A stretch of DNA of 64,000 nucleotides from Prosapia bicincta (GCA_036971475.1 JBAIZL010000001.1:216952444-217016443); one strand, 5' to 3'. Counted from the stretch's first letter, positions 10,858 through 22,575 are shown. Numbers and translations are program-made. Notes: generated by a model from the sequence alone, not told the origin.

Positions 10858-11460
10858 GTTGTTCGGAAAGTAAAGAATGTTTTCCTTCTAAACAGATTAT
10901 TTAACATAATAAAATAAAACTTGTTACCCCAACATTTTGATACTTATGCTACAAGTATTCACCAGCTTTTGGAGCCAATGAGTTGAACCATTGATTAATA
11001 GTGGAGTCGACACAGTGTCTCAAAGTAGACGGCTACATTTATCATTTCTCCTCTATGCATGTAGTCAATGAGTAAGATTTCCTGGTGGCCACAAAACACC
11101 ATTGTCATAACCTTCCTGGTGCTCATAATTTGCTAAATTTTTTTCATAACCTTCCTAATTTGTTTTGTTTTTTTCAGTTTCGTTGAGGATTCCGAAAGAT
11201 GCAATTCTATGGACTGGCACTTTGTTTTTATGTGAAGTGTGAGATCCAAGTCTGACCATCAATAATGATGTGTTAAAACAGTTTATCATCATAAATGTCA
11301 TAGCAAGTGAAGAAGCTTCTATTTGTTTGGTTATGCATTCTGACGAAATTCGAGGAACCCGCCTATCACAATTTTTTATAGCTCAGCTTGTCACTAACAT
11401 GATGCACCATTTTCGAACAGAGGCTTCATTGATCACATAACCATAAAGAGGTTCGTGGGG
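10858..11460 (-). pseudogene. mariner transposase remnant
   Basis: Minus-strand fragments in shifting frames read VRKWCIM, RRVPRISSECITKQIE, DGQTWISHFT (the mariner GDETW[IV]SHFTPE catalytic box with changes) and KVMTMVFCGHQEILLIDYMH (the KVMATVFWD..GVLLIDYLP box). Several stops and an internal deletion are present. The left end (TTGTTCGGAAAGT) resembles a mariner terminus. It is cut by the poly(A) end of the non-LTR element at its right. Confidence 0.75.
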
Positions 11461-11779
11461 GATTTTTTTTTTTGCGAAAACCCAATTGTAGTTATCATTG
11501 TCTTCTATATAACTCTAAAACTAAACCTATTAATCTAAAACTAGACTAACTAAAAATAAATACCTAAGTACTAATACCTATTACTACACACTTAAGACTA
11601 ACGGATATACTAGGCTCCATGAAGCTAAACACGAACACTAAATTTAAAGATTTAAATTTACCCAATATCTTGGACTAACTAAAACTAAACAAAATGATAT
11701 TAAATTTTTTTTACATAAATTTAGGTAGTGTAGAAAAAGGCGTTGACACGGTCAACAGCCGTGGCATCATCCCCTAACC

Positions 11780-14286
11780 CAGCGGTTCTCAACCTGGGGG
11801 GCGCGTCCCCCTGGGGGGCGTCAAAGAATTCCAGGGGAGGTGTCAACAAATTTTTTAAAAAATTGAATTTTATGTTGGACACAAACACACAATCATTGAA
11901 ATTTCTTTATAGCTTAATAGAGCTATAAAGCTCTATTTCTTTACTCAATAAAATGTAAGTGAGCATCTGTCCAGGCGTGAGAAACTAGCTGTGACTTAGC
12001 ACAGTAGGGCTTTTGTTTATTAATAGCGCGGCGGGGCATAGTGCGCATGTCTGACGCAGTGCCACTCCTGTCCACCACAAGCGCTACTTGTCACACAGAA
12101 TCCAGTTGTGCATTCTCCTCCGCCTGTGAATGTAGCTTTATTGTAATTATTATAGCGATTGTGTTGTTAATTGTCATCGCCATAACATTGACATATATTG
12201 TGTGTTTTAGTGGTTAGTTGCTATTAAAATGAATAAATCAGTGCCAAAGAAAAGACTCTACAGTGATGACTATATTAAATACGGGTTTACATTTATTGAG
12301 AAAAATTGTAGTCATTTACCTCAGTGCGTAATTTGTCATGTAGCTCTGAGTAATGATGCAATGCGACCTGGATGTTTTGAACGCCATTTGACCACAAATC
12401 ACGCTGTCCTGAAGGACAAAGATACTGAATTTTTCGTTTTTAGGAAAAGTTGCCTTAAGAGAATGAAACTTGATTCCAGTGGAAATTGAAAAGGCCGTTG
12501 AGGCTTCTTACGAAATTGCCTTGTTGATAGCTAAAGACAAGAAACCCCACACAATCGGTGAGTCACTCATAAAACCTTGTTTGATTACTGCTTGTAGTAA
12601 TGTGCTCGGTGAAGACAGCTACAATAAAGTTGCCAAAATTTCTTTATCTAACGATACAGTCAAACGTAGAATTGATGACATGGCTATTGATTTGAAAAAT
12701 CAACTGGTTCAAAAGCTAAAAAACTCCCCATTCTTTGCATTGCAGTGCGATGAAACAACAGACATTTCAAAACAAGCGCAGTTGTTGTTTTACTGTAGAT
12801 ATATAGATGAAAAGAAATTCCTTGAAGAAATACTGTTTTCAAAAAATCTTGAAACAACAACCTAAGCAGTCGATATATTTTCTGCTCTTCAAACATTTTT
12901 AGAAGCTAATGAACTTCCCTGAGAGAGAGTTATTGGAATATGTACTGATGGAGCTCAAGCGTTGACAGGTTGCCGATCAGGATTTATTGAATTGGCTGAG
13001 AAAAAAAACCTTAAAATATTGGATCCCATTGTAACATCCACAGACAAGCTTTGGCTTGCCAGACTCTCCCTGAATCACTTAATGCTGCTTTGAACTTAGC
13101 AGTTAAAGTAGTGAATCATGTCAAATCCAGTGCTTTGAACACCAGACTTTTTCGAGTGTTGTGTCAAGAACTGAACAGTGATCAAGAAACACTTATCTTT
13201 CACACCGAAGTTCGTTGGTTGTCCAAAGGTAATATGCTTGGAAGATCGTTCAACTTGAAATCAGAAGTTGAAATCTTTTTGATGTGAAGAACTGTACAAG
13301 ACATTTACAGATTACAAATTTATCTTTTACCTGGCATATTTGTCAGACTTTTTCAAAACAATAAATCTTCTGAACTTAAAGCTACAAGGTCAGAAAAGTA
13401 CTTTGAAGAACTATGATTCAATTAAAAGTTTTGCTGAGAAGATGGCTCTTTGGCAACGCCGCCTGCACATTTCGCAGCCGAACTTTTCTTCCTTTCCAAA
13501 ATTAAACAACTTCCTCAATGATACCAAAGTCTTCCAAAAGACCTAGTAAATGAAATGAAAGACCTAATATCTGAGCATTTGTTGTCTCTGAAGAACAAAA
13601 TCGGAGCCTATTTCCCAGATATAAGTTCGGAAAACTGGGAATTCAAGTTAAAAAGAGACCCCTTTCAAATCAACATTGATATACTTCATGATCACATTCA
13701 AGAACAAACAATTGACTTGCAATGTGATTCCAAAGCTAAATTCGATATTCCAAACATGGATCTCGAAGATTTGTGGCTACTATATCTTCCTGTTTACCCA
13801 GAAGTAGCAATAAAGGCAGTCAAGTTGCTTGTACAATTTTCATCAACTTATCTATGCGAGACACGATTTTCAGCCCTGGCTAATATAAAATCTAAATATT
13901 GAGCCAGACTAGATGTGGAAGGTGACCTGCAGTGTTCTTTGTCAAAATTTCATTCAAACCTACAAAAAATAGTTAACGAAAAACAGTGCCAGCCCTCACA
14001 CTAGCACTACAAAAGTAGCGAACATTTTTCTTGTTACATTATTAATATTTTGTTGTGATTTTTTCGATGATTTGTGTAAATAAAACTTGTATTTGAGCAA
14101 ATATGATTTTATATTCCTTACCCTTACTAGAGTATGTCTAGCCTAAGTTCAAAGTCATTTTACTCAAACATAATATAAGTAAATTTATCATATATAAGTC
14201 TAAATTAACTTAATCCGTAAAGGGAGGCGTGACCTCACACCAAAGTGTGAAGGGGGGCTCAGAGAATAAAAGGTTGAGAACCCCTG
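11780..14286 (+). mobile_element. hAT DNA transposon with both ends and 8-bp target duplication
   Basis: The ends are CAGCGGTTCTCAACCTGGGG and the inverted CAGGGGTTCTCAACCTTTTA. They are flanked by a perfect 8-bp duplication CCCTAACC (11772-11779 and 14287-14294). The length is 2507 bp, near that of an autonomous hAT, and the broken transposase is on the plus strand. It is nested in the non-LTR retrotransposon. Confidence 0.93.
12229..13985 (+). pseudogene. hAT transposase (BED finger, ZBED-like), frameshifted
   Basis: The N-terminal frame (12229-12489) starts MNKSVPKKRLYSDDYIKYGF and has a BED-type zinc finger (CVICHVALS...HLTTNH). The next frame (12470-12865) carries LIKPCLITACSNVLGED and the catalytic-core Asp in FFALQCDETTDISKQAQLL. 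Later frames read VIGICTDGAQALTGCRSGFI, EVRWLSKG and the C-terminal dimerisation region (LPVYPEVAIKAVKLLVQFSS, TRFSALANIKSKY). Stops and shifts near 12475, 12866, 12920, 13290 and 13904 disable it. Confidence 0.9.
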
Positions 14287-14745
14287 CCCTAACCCCACCT
14301 GTAAACTTCCTCAAAGATTGTAACGATGGTGATTCTCCGTCAACTTATCACACTCAAGCAGAATATGCTTGACTGTTATGGTACCTCCACCAAAACTGAC
14401 AGTGGTGGATTATCCCGTTGGATCAACCAAACATTCGTTAACAGAGTGGTCGATGCCAAGAAGAGTAACCACCACTTCCTCTCTATAATTTGAACGAAAT
14501 GAAGACCTCCATGGACGGGCTGTGTTCTTGATGTTTCTCAGCTTGTTACCAGTCTCAGTTTGTAATTCTTCATTCCAGGCAAACAATAAATCAGACTTTA
14601 TCTTGCATACAAAATCTGATGCCATGACTCGTGTCGATGGCACCATACTTGTAGCCAAGGTTGGTGGAGGGGGGATCAGCGGAGTCATTTGTCACAACAA
14701 AATGTTCTTTACTTTCCGAACTATCCCCATATATAAAAATGTTAT

Positions 14746-15429
14746 GTAGTTTTGTGTAACAGTTCAAAAACTCAAAACGTTCTGCAGCAATTAAGCTCAA
14801 ATTTTGACACGACATACAACTTGCTTTAAAGATGGTTTTTATCTATTTTTCGAATCAGTAACATATTCCCAACCATGAATTATTTAATGAATAACTAAGC
14901 AGAACTCTATGACATTTAACTAAGTTCATAATATTAAAGCTAAGACAACTGACACACTGGAATGAGAGAGTAGATATAATTTGTTGTTTAAATTTTACTT
15001 TTATTTTCTCTCCCATTATCAACATTGCCTTAGAAGTACTATACTTCAAATAAATAAAAATATATTAAAAAATGCCCAACGCTGCTTGTACCAATAAAAG
15101 TAAATCATTAAATTTTGTAAAACTTGCATAAGTTATTCATAACACTCATGGAACTGTAAATTCTATATATCATTTAAGACCACTATTTTATACAATAAAT
15201 TATATACCAATTTTACAATATAGCAACAAAGCTTTTTTATGACAAAAGCTTTAGTTGTAAATACAATATTTCTAAAAAAGTAATAAAACATATTTTTTCA
15301 CATTAAAAAAGTATTTCTACAAACAAAATTAATATTTATTTCATAGAAAGGTAAAATTATAATTTATAAACCTTTTATTAAGTATTTTGAGTCAATTATA
15401 AAATTACACTTTTTTAACTTATTACTTAC
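14746..15429. other. UBR5 intron remainder
   Basis: AT-rich sequence with no recognised gene or repeat. Confidence 0.5.
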
Positions 15430-15739
15430 TTGGCACTCAACAGTTCTTTCAGGTGAGGCCCCAGAACTGGACTGTCACACAATAATTTTAAAGCCAATAA
15501 AGCATTTGTTCGTCTCTCAATTGGGTCAGTTATCCTTGCAGAATGTGTTCCCGCAGGAGCTGGTGTCATTTTGGTCTGTGAAACCGGAGCGCCTAATCCT
15601 CCCATCAAGCTGTCTTCATCTCCAGAAGCAGGATCAAAAGACTCAGCCGGCCATCCTAAAGTGGGTATCTCTGCGTCGCTAATACCTTGAGGAGGGACAC
15701 TTACACCTGGGTCTGGGTTCACACCTCTATCCATTTCAC
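15430..15739 (-). CDS. UBR5: UBR5 exon 15
   Basis: It starts G|GT GAA ATG, joining exon 14 in phase, and encodes a Pro/Gly/Ser-rich linker. It then reads [20 protein letters not shown] and [15 protein letters not shown], matching the DRKANAHFILKLLCDSVVLQPYL block just before the UBR box. Donor AA|GTAAGT, phase 2. Confidence 0.93.
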
Positions 15740-15858
15740 CTGATGCATAGTTTATTATTAATCAATTATAAGGAATTATATATATATATATATATATGAA
15801 TATAAGATAACAAACTTTAAAATCTTACTCTCCACATTCTGGAAATATTTTATTCTAA

Positions 15859-16523
15859 GGCCCTTAATCCACCGGTGCAACGCAACTGCAATCTGACTTC
15901 AAAAAATGTCACATGAGGGTTGAATGGGAGTCTTTCTACAGTTGGGCTAATATTATTTCACTGAATCTCGTCCACTGGTAAAACTGCAATGCAACCCGTG
16001 TTCAATTCGCAAGCAACCAACCCCAAAACGACTAGCATGTCCTTGCATGCCGACTCTCATGTGATCAACTTTTAACTTTCATTATATTTTCTGGATAGAG
16101 CTATGACAGATCGTGACCACTGAGGTAAATCTCCAGTTAGTGTACTTCTTTCTGATTATTGGACCAGCTCGATGAACAGTTCCTAGATCCTATAAAAGCT
16201 TCTAATTATTCTATGTCTTTTGCAAATTTTTATGCTACAACAAAAGCTGAATGTAATTGTTCTGTTATAGTGAAAGGATGAACCCAAAATCTACATTCCT
16301 TTTTTTAAATTTCTGGGGATATTAGTACAAAACAACACTACTAGAATGTACACTGCTAGGAATAAATGATTCATACTGATGAAAACAGTACTGTCTTGAT
16401 TGCGTGTTGCAAGTAAGTTGTAACAATGGATGAAGCGCAAGTAACGCAACTCCTTTTCAACTGTCCTAAACAAGTTGGGTTAACGTCGCATTGCAGTTGC
16501 ATAGTGCAGGTGGACAAAGGGCC
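15859..16523. mobile_element. PIF/Harbinger-type MITE (665 bp)
   Basis: The ends GGCCCTTAATCCACCGGTGC and the inverted GGCCCTTTGTCCACCTGCAC are near copies of each other. TAA flanks both sides (15856-15858 and 16524-16526), fitting the 3-bp TWA duplication of PIF/Harbinger. No transposase inside. Confidence 0.75.
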
Positions 16524-18211
16524 TAAGTGATTACATAGCTGAGTTGATTTTGTTGCTTCCAGTATGTCGAAAGCATTGGGTAACTAAATAGTCAACTAAA
16601 CACACAAAAAAAAACCAATAATGACAATACAATATTAACACTTGATGTACATCTCAGTTACAGGGAAAATATCTCCTTAAGTAATTTTATTTTAGTTACT
16701 GGGGTTTTACATTTTGTGTTAATTCATATCCCCTAATTGCTCAAGAGAATAATTATCTAAATAATTGTTTTTCCATCAGTTGCAAAATGGGTTTCTGGAT
16801 TTCATAGACGATGCTAGTACTAAAAATGATCAATCCATAAGTAATAGACTTTTGGGTGGTTAATTTAATAAATTATTAAAATTTATAAAATTGTTTAAAG
16901 TTATATCTTTATAAGCATGAATAGTTTTGATAAACACTATGTGTTGGCGTTGCTTAGACTTAACACATTTACTCAACACATTATGCATTGCTGTTACCCC
17001 AAAGGAATGAATGAGTCATTTAATTTAATCTGGGTAAAAATTTTATTTTGAATTTCTGTATTTCATAATTGCAAATAAAAACATTTTTTTTAATAACCTG
17101 CAGCAACAATGGTCTACATTTCCTTCTGTTTCAAAAATTTTTTTAATATCCATATTGAAGGCAAATGTATAATTTGAACAATACTTATTTTTCCTTCAAT
17201 TTTAAGACATGTATTATTTATTCTTAAATTATTACTCCTATACAGTATGTAATATTTTTCAGCAACACTTTACATTAATCTATTTTGTTTTAGAAATTTT
17301 CTAATCTTCAAAATTCAACTTTTGAACTTCAAGAACTTTTTCAGAACTACAAGTATGAAAAATACCATATGCACCAATATGTACAGTACTGAAACTGAAT
17401 CAGCTGTAGTTTCAATGATGCGAAACCTTCAATAACCGTACAAGTGTTTCCTTAAAATCAATGGAGGTCATATAGAACATGTTTATACCCAAGATTAAAC
17501 AATTTAGTTTCCTTTTACTTGTGTATGTTTGTAAAACTATTTAAATAAAATAAAATCATACAACTTTTCGGTACTGTTTATTTTGGTGCACACAGTATAA
17601 AAACTACAACTACGATATATTTTTTCAGTTTGTTTGATGCCACAAAATATTCCCAGTGATGATTAAACTCCCAGCTAATAATTAAACACACGTTTAATAA
17701 ACAAATATTGGGATTTAGTAAAGATAAAATAGTATTATAACTTACACAAATTATACTATTTGCTCCTAATTATTTGATCTGCTAGTATATATTTTTACAC
17801 CTTACTTTTTTACACTACGAAATCCATATAGGATATTTAAGTAAATTGTGTTAATGAACTGCACTAATTGAATAATAATTTTACACTGGAAAAATTAAAT
17901 ATTTATAATTATTTGCCCACTAAGAAAAAAACCAATACACATGCTCACTCTTATGTAAATGACTAACATCTGTTATGTCAATATAATTCAGACATTTTAT
18001 TACCTTATTTTACAGGACCACACACAATTCTGATTTTCTAAAAAAAGATTCCTGACAACATTTTTCTAACAATTCAATAAAAATTTATTCTTTTCAAGTT
18101 ATTTTTCTAAGTCTTAATATCATGCAAAATAATCTGGACCATATGAAATTAACCGTTGAACATGAAAACGAAGTTTTCCTATAAGAACATAATCTAAACT
18201 ACACGACTGAC
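16524..18211. other. UBR5 intron remainder, nothing recognised
   Basis: 1.7 kb of AT-rich sequence, without coding-like frames or paired repeats that could be seen. Confidence 0.5.
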
Positions 18212-18443
18212 CAGGTGAACGAACAGCTGCTGTAGCTCTACGCATCATTTCACGAAGGCTTACAGATCGAGGACCAAGTGCGTTGGTGATTACATTGATC
18301 GACTCCAATCCAGAATTGCTGCTGTTTACATTATTTTCTGAAAATGGACACCATTGGAGCTCATTACCAATTTTACTGTTTGGGACAGAAAGTTCAGTCA
18401 CACTTGTTACTTTTACTGCTTTTGTTGGTCTCCACTTTGTGTA
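18212..18443 (-). CDS. UBR5: UBR5 exon 14 (5' edge uncertain)
   Basis: The 3' part is secure: GLESINVITNALGPRSVSLR followed by EMMRRATAAVRSPG matches the SLRLREMMRR block of UBR5, and the donor is G|GTCAGT in phase 1. The 5' edge is not. The best acceptor (TATACAG, exon base 18448) would put TGA (18446-18444) in frame after exon 13. Weaker AGs further in (exon start 18418 or 18415) keep the frame. The coordinates give the open limit, so the true start may be nearer 18418, or a small extra exon may lie in the upstream intron. Confidence 0.75.
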
Positions 18444-20559
18444 TCAGACTGTATAAATAATGTTTTTGTATTTAATAATAACTTTTAAAACAATAGCACT
18501 CTAGCGATACAATAACAAAATGTCTGAACTCAACAAATACAGTAACTTTTAACAAATTACTTCTAACATAAGAATCTACTTCTAACAGTAAAAAGTGAGC
18601 ATGTGTAGTTCACTAAATCAACTCTTTCTGTAGAAAGCCACATAGAGCTGTATTTTCAGGTAAATTTATTCAACCATGTTAATCCCGAACAATATTTATT
18701 TTTTTCAAATAATTCAAGTTCAATTACAACAATATTTATATTGAAAGGGAGGCACATTTGAAAATGTTTCATACAGGAAACGAATGATATATCGCTAACT
18801 ATGGTAAAAGTTTTTTTTATAGTGACCCTACACTATCACTCGCTCTTCAGCATAACAATGTCAGAACAAGATGCACAGTCCATTAACAAATATATAAAAA
18901 TTCCTCATTGCCTACAATGTAGGAGATTCAGAAATGAAACAAAATTTTGGGCTCTATTTTTATATTGTTTATTATCATTATTATAATATTTGAGTTACAG
19001 TCGAACCTCTATATAACGAACCTCCAGATAACGAAATTTTTATCTTGTTCCATGACATTTTAGAAGTTATACTGCTTATTTACCTCTATGTAACGAATTT
19101 CGGACCTCTCAATAACGAATTTGTTTTTCCATTTCAACCGAAGAAATGTAGTGTTGTATAGGCAGCTCACAATGGCATTTCCAGGAAATTGTTTATTTTC
19201 AGCAGAAGGGTCAACAAAACCAAGAATGATAGGCAAAACACATGTCGGCAATTGACTGCATGTTATAGTTCGGTTCAGTTAACACGTTCAGCATGGCTAG
19301 CATTCCGGCACGCTCTGGGTTTCCTTGCAGATGCGCTCCCAGCTTATTTCCTTAGATACGGTGAGCAAACCGGCACGCTTACTCCCAGGCTAATTGAAAC
19401 TTCTCTAGTGTCGATATCTATATAAAGGTTTGATTTTTACGCCAGTGCTTTAAAGAGTTTGGAGAACATTGTGCCTAAGTTGTTTTTAAATCCGACCATC
19501 CCAAGTTAACTTTTGATGCTTCAACTGAAACAATGTTTCAGGTAGTTTTATGAATAGATTTAATTTGGTTTAACTTTTATATTTTAATGTTTTTTTTTTA
19601 GTTTGAACCATTTAACACGGCAGAATATCCGGTAAAAACAACGATCATAAAAATTAACCAAGTTTTCTGAACTAACGCAAGAATAAACGATAACTGTCTT
19701 GTTAGAGTTAATAAACCAACTGGAGGTGGGAACAGACTATTGTAAATATGAGTCATTGGCAAAATGCTTGGACGCCCGAAAACCTATTGTGTCAACATAA
19801 GATTGTAGTAAACCAATGTCAGCTTATCTCGGCTATAAATAGTCTCGGACGTGACATATGTATTATCTTTGTCTCCGTTTACATTACGATCTCCGAAACA
19901 CTTGGCACAAAAAGAAACAAACATTCTGAGTGAAACGTTGAGTGCTTATTTTAGTATGTAATATATTTTAGTAGTAGGGTCTTTAGTTTTGTAAATAAAT
20001 TTTCTTTTTTCTCTGTCTTTTTTGTTTTTTTATTTGTATTATTTCTTTTTTTAAATTGTGACCCGATAAATAAAACAATATTTTAGAGTCTAATACACTG
20101 TTCTGATGTCACCAATAAAAATGTATATGTTAGATATAAAATTATTGAGATGAAAACAACGGGGTTGATAATTAGATGCTACGACAGGCTATGCAACCCG
20201 CATGGCGTTTCACTGCCATCAGAGCTGGAAGTTAAGGAAAAACAGGCAGTATTTTGATGAGATCACCAATATTGCCACCGTGTTGAAAGTGTTAATAAAT
20301 GTAATACGGTTAATAAATAATACAGTTACTAAATTACGGCCTACTGAGTTTGCTTCAATTAAATTCCACTACGTTCAAGTCATGCTTCCTGAAAATGAAT
20401 TGGTGAGTGTACTTATTTACCAGTAAGTTTTCATAAGCATTAGATAACTTATCATAATAGCCTATACAGAGTAGACCCTATGAAAAATATTGAATGTGGA
20501 TATCTAATACAATATTTTTAAATAAATAAAACCTCTAAACCACAAATAACATTTATTTA

Positions 20560-20606
20560 AACCTTATGTACATTTCGATTGCCCAGCAATCATCTTCAGA
20601 GGTTTT
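20560..20606 (-). ncRNA. Hammerhead ribozyme-like motif, left arm
   Basis: Minus strand: stem I AAACCU/AGGUUU (6 bp), core CUGAAGA, helix II GAUUGC-UGG-GCAAUC, core GAAA, two-base-pair helix III AU-GUAC-AU, then A17. All invariant core bases are present. As at 4406-4450 one extra U precedes helix II. Confidence 0.75.
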
Positions 20607-20799
20607 TAAAAAATACAACTAACTTTAAACAACATAATACAACAAATATATAGGCATAAACCGGTAACTACTTCGCCACGCCCCTTATTTTAAAAAACTA
20701 GTACGACCAGTCACGTTACAGTAAATTCCCCCTCTACAACTTGGTCCGGTCTTCCAACTCTCGTGGTGAAGAGTTACCGTTACAACTATTTCAATTTTA

Positions 20800-21103
20800 C
20801 TAAAAAACAATAATATTATTTATTAACAAGGTTATAACTATCTCCTAATTAATGAATATAACTGAGATTTAGGGATAGGCCCTTTATCAAAATTTAATAA
20901 ATTATTTTCGTTATATTTGTGAATGTACAAACTTTCAAAACTATTCAAAAGACCTTTTGAATTAACAGTTTTCAATAATTTTAGATCATTTAATTCTAAA
21001 TTGTGTTTAGTATTTAGAATATGTTCTGCAACACTAGATTTTTCAGGTCTTAGAAATTTTATGTGGCTAATATGTTCATTAAATCTGGTTAATATTTTCT
21101 GTA
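20800..21103 (-). pseudogene. Penelope C-terminal (post GIY-YIG) fragment
   Basis: The minus strand reads KILTRFNEHISHIKFLRPEK, SSVAEHILNTKHNLELNDLK and ESLYIHKYNENNLLNFDKGP, then a stop. This is the end of a Penelope-like protein downstream of the YIG motif. It is uninterrupted within the fragment. The matching upstream piece lies on the opposite strand at 21116-21158. Confidence 0.8.
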
Positions 21104-21115
21104 GTATTTTCTGTA

Positions 21116-21158
21116 GAATTCATGTAGTAAAATTTATATTGGCCAAACAAAAAGGAAA
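21116..21158 (+). pseudogene. Penelope GIY-YIG motif fragment (inverted relative to its partner)
   Basis: The plus strand reads NSCSKIYIGQTKRK, the YIG half of the GIY-YIG nuclease. In an intact protein the next residues would be those found on the minus strand at 21103 downward. It runs directly into the 3' terminal arm at 21161. Confidence 0.75.
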
Positions 21159-21195
21159 ATGTATTATGTTGTTTAAAGTTAGTTGTATTTTTTAA

Positions 21196-21242
21196 AAACC
21201 TCTGAAGATGATTGCTGGGCAATCGAAATGTACTTAAGGTTT
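21196..21242 (+). ncRNA. Hammerhead ribozyme-like motif, right arm
   Basis: Plus-strand copy of the left-arm motif with the same stem I, core and helix II. Helix III carries one change (ACUUA for ACAUA), which breaks the U15.2 pair but keeps the A15.1-U16.1 pair. It is probably weaker than the left-arm copy. Confidence 0.65.
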
Positions 21243-21734
21243 AAATAAATGTTATTTGTGGTGTAGAGGTTTTATTTATTTAAAAATAAACATTACGCCA
21301 CAGTTGCTTCAAACAGTTATCTAATACAATGAAGAAACATCAATAAAACATTTTTAACAACTTGAATTTCAAATAAATTGAGACTTTATAAAACATTATC
21401 CTATATTAACATTGGCCTATTACACTAACTACGCTCGCGATATTATACTGTATCCCTTTTATTACCGAAGGTAGTGCAATATGCGTAAGATGGGGTGGGA
21501 GCATTCTTTACAACACAACCTCTCAATAATACCTTTCTACAACGAATTTTTTCTCTGGATAATCGACTTCGTTATACAGAGGTTCGACTGTATTTTTAAA
21601 ACAGTAATATAAAAAAAATGTTTAGGTCAATTAGGTCAACAAAAAAATTGTAATTTTGTAATTGCAAGCTTTATTATTGCAAGGAACTTTTCTCTTATAT
21701 CATATAGATATTTAAGTAATAGATTTCTAAATAA

Positions 21735-22012
21735 GTGAAAGTTGGCTCAATGCCAAAATGCAGGATTTCAAACACATATTCATTCGGTTCAAACCAGACC
21801 AAGATATCAATCATTTTAAATTCACATAGTGAATAAATATTTGAAAAAACTGTATTAACATCAATTGTCATCAACTACCGGTTTAAAAAAAAAGTATTTG
21901 AATTTGATTGGATGAATAAAAACGTATTTTATTAACGATTGAAAATTTGTACAAGATATACATAAGGAAAGTGTGAGCTAATAGAAGGAATTGAATAAGA
22001 ATATTTTTGTAA
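21735..22012 (+). repeat. SINE-like repeat, copy 1
   Basis: The head resembles a tRNA promoter: an A-box-like TGGCTCAATGCC and a B-box-like CGGTTCAAACC about 45 bp on. The body (ACTGTATTAACATCAATTGT and on to GAGCTAATAGAAGGAATTG) matches copy 2 at 24508-24730 and part of the repeats at 40275 and 53505. Confidence 0.65.
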
Positions 22013-22261
22013 AACAACAAATGAAACTTCATTTAAAACATAAATTGAATTATCAACTAAAATAATTCTTTTTCAACTTTTCAACATAGTAACAATTACT
22101 TAATAAGTTAGTGATGGGTCGATTCCAAAATTTTACCGATTTTGATACCAATACCAAGAAATTGATTCTAGATTCAAAATACTACAACTACCAACCCAGT
22201 AGAAAAGGGAAAATGTTATTTTGTATGATATTTTAAAAGAGAAAACATTTAGAAAAAATGG

Positions 22262-22575
22262 TTATACTGCCGGCAATACCACCGCAATTACACACTAACG
22301 CGACATTATGTTAGAGCGGCGAAAAAAATTTTACCTCCAATGTGTAAACACGACATTATGCTAGAGCGGCGATGGCTTTTTTATCCCCCCCACCGATTTA
22401 TAAATGCAACATTATGTTAGAGTAGTGATAGATATTTTACAGCCCAATATCTAAATGCGACATTATCTTAGGGAGGCTACAGATATTTTATCGCTCAATG
22501 TGTAAACATGGCATTAAGTTAGAACGGCAACGGATATTTTACCGCCCTATGTTTAAAGACGACATTATGTTTTCA
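22262..22575 (+). repeat. Minisatellite, about 50-57 bp period, 5-6 units
   Basis: Units share CGACATTATGTTAGAGCGGC followed by a GATATTTTACCGCCC-like stretch and TGTAAA. Unit starts lie near 22301, 22351, 22409, 22458, 22509 and 22561. Divergence between units suggests an old array. Confidence 0.8.

Larger units (their letters stand above)
11463..14745 (-). mobile_element. 5'-truncated non-LTR retrotransposon, split by a hAT element
   Basis: The two parts are 14295-14745 and 11463-11771, once adjacent (the hAT target duplication lies between). The first encodes the C-terminal end of ORF2: ETGNKLRNIKNTARPW, REEVVVTLLGIDHSVNECLV and TITVKHILLECDK, the typical Jockey-clade end with its CxxC/H-like tail. 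The second reads DDATAVDRVNAFFYTT and then a 3' UTR. The 3' end is a poly(A) tail (T run at about 11463-11473 on plus). Frames are broken. Confidence 0.8.
20514..21317. mobile_element. Penelope-like fold-back element with 13-bp target duplication
   Basis: A perfect 13-bp direct repeat TATCTAATACAAT flanks it (20501-20513 and 21318-21330). The arms 20514-20641 and about 21161-21285 are inverted copies with two visible mismatches, each with a hammerhead-like motif. Between them lie two oppositely oriented pieces of a Penelope GIY-YIG endonuclease frame. It is nested in the Tigger-like element and so younger than it. Confidence 0.88.
18998..21590. mobile_element. Tigger/pogo-type element, 2.6 kb, no transposase recognised
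   Basis: Inverted ends CAGTCGAACCTCTATATAAC and the complement of CAGTCGAACCTCTGTATAAC, flanked by TA (18996-18997 and 21591-21592). ATAACGAA boxes repeat inside each end. An 804-bp Penelope fold-back is nested at 20514-21317. The rest (about 1.78 kb) has only short open frames (for example 20202-20426) with no visible DDE motif, so the element is probably non-autonomous. Confidence 0.85.

Noticed and set aside
20202..20426. Plus-strand frame in the Tigger-like element as a gene
   Set aside because: Short, with no motif and no splice context; kept only as a point to check.
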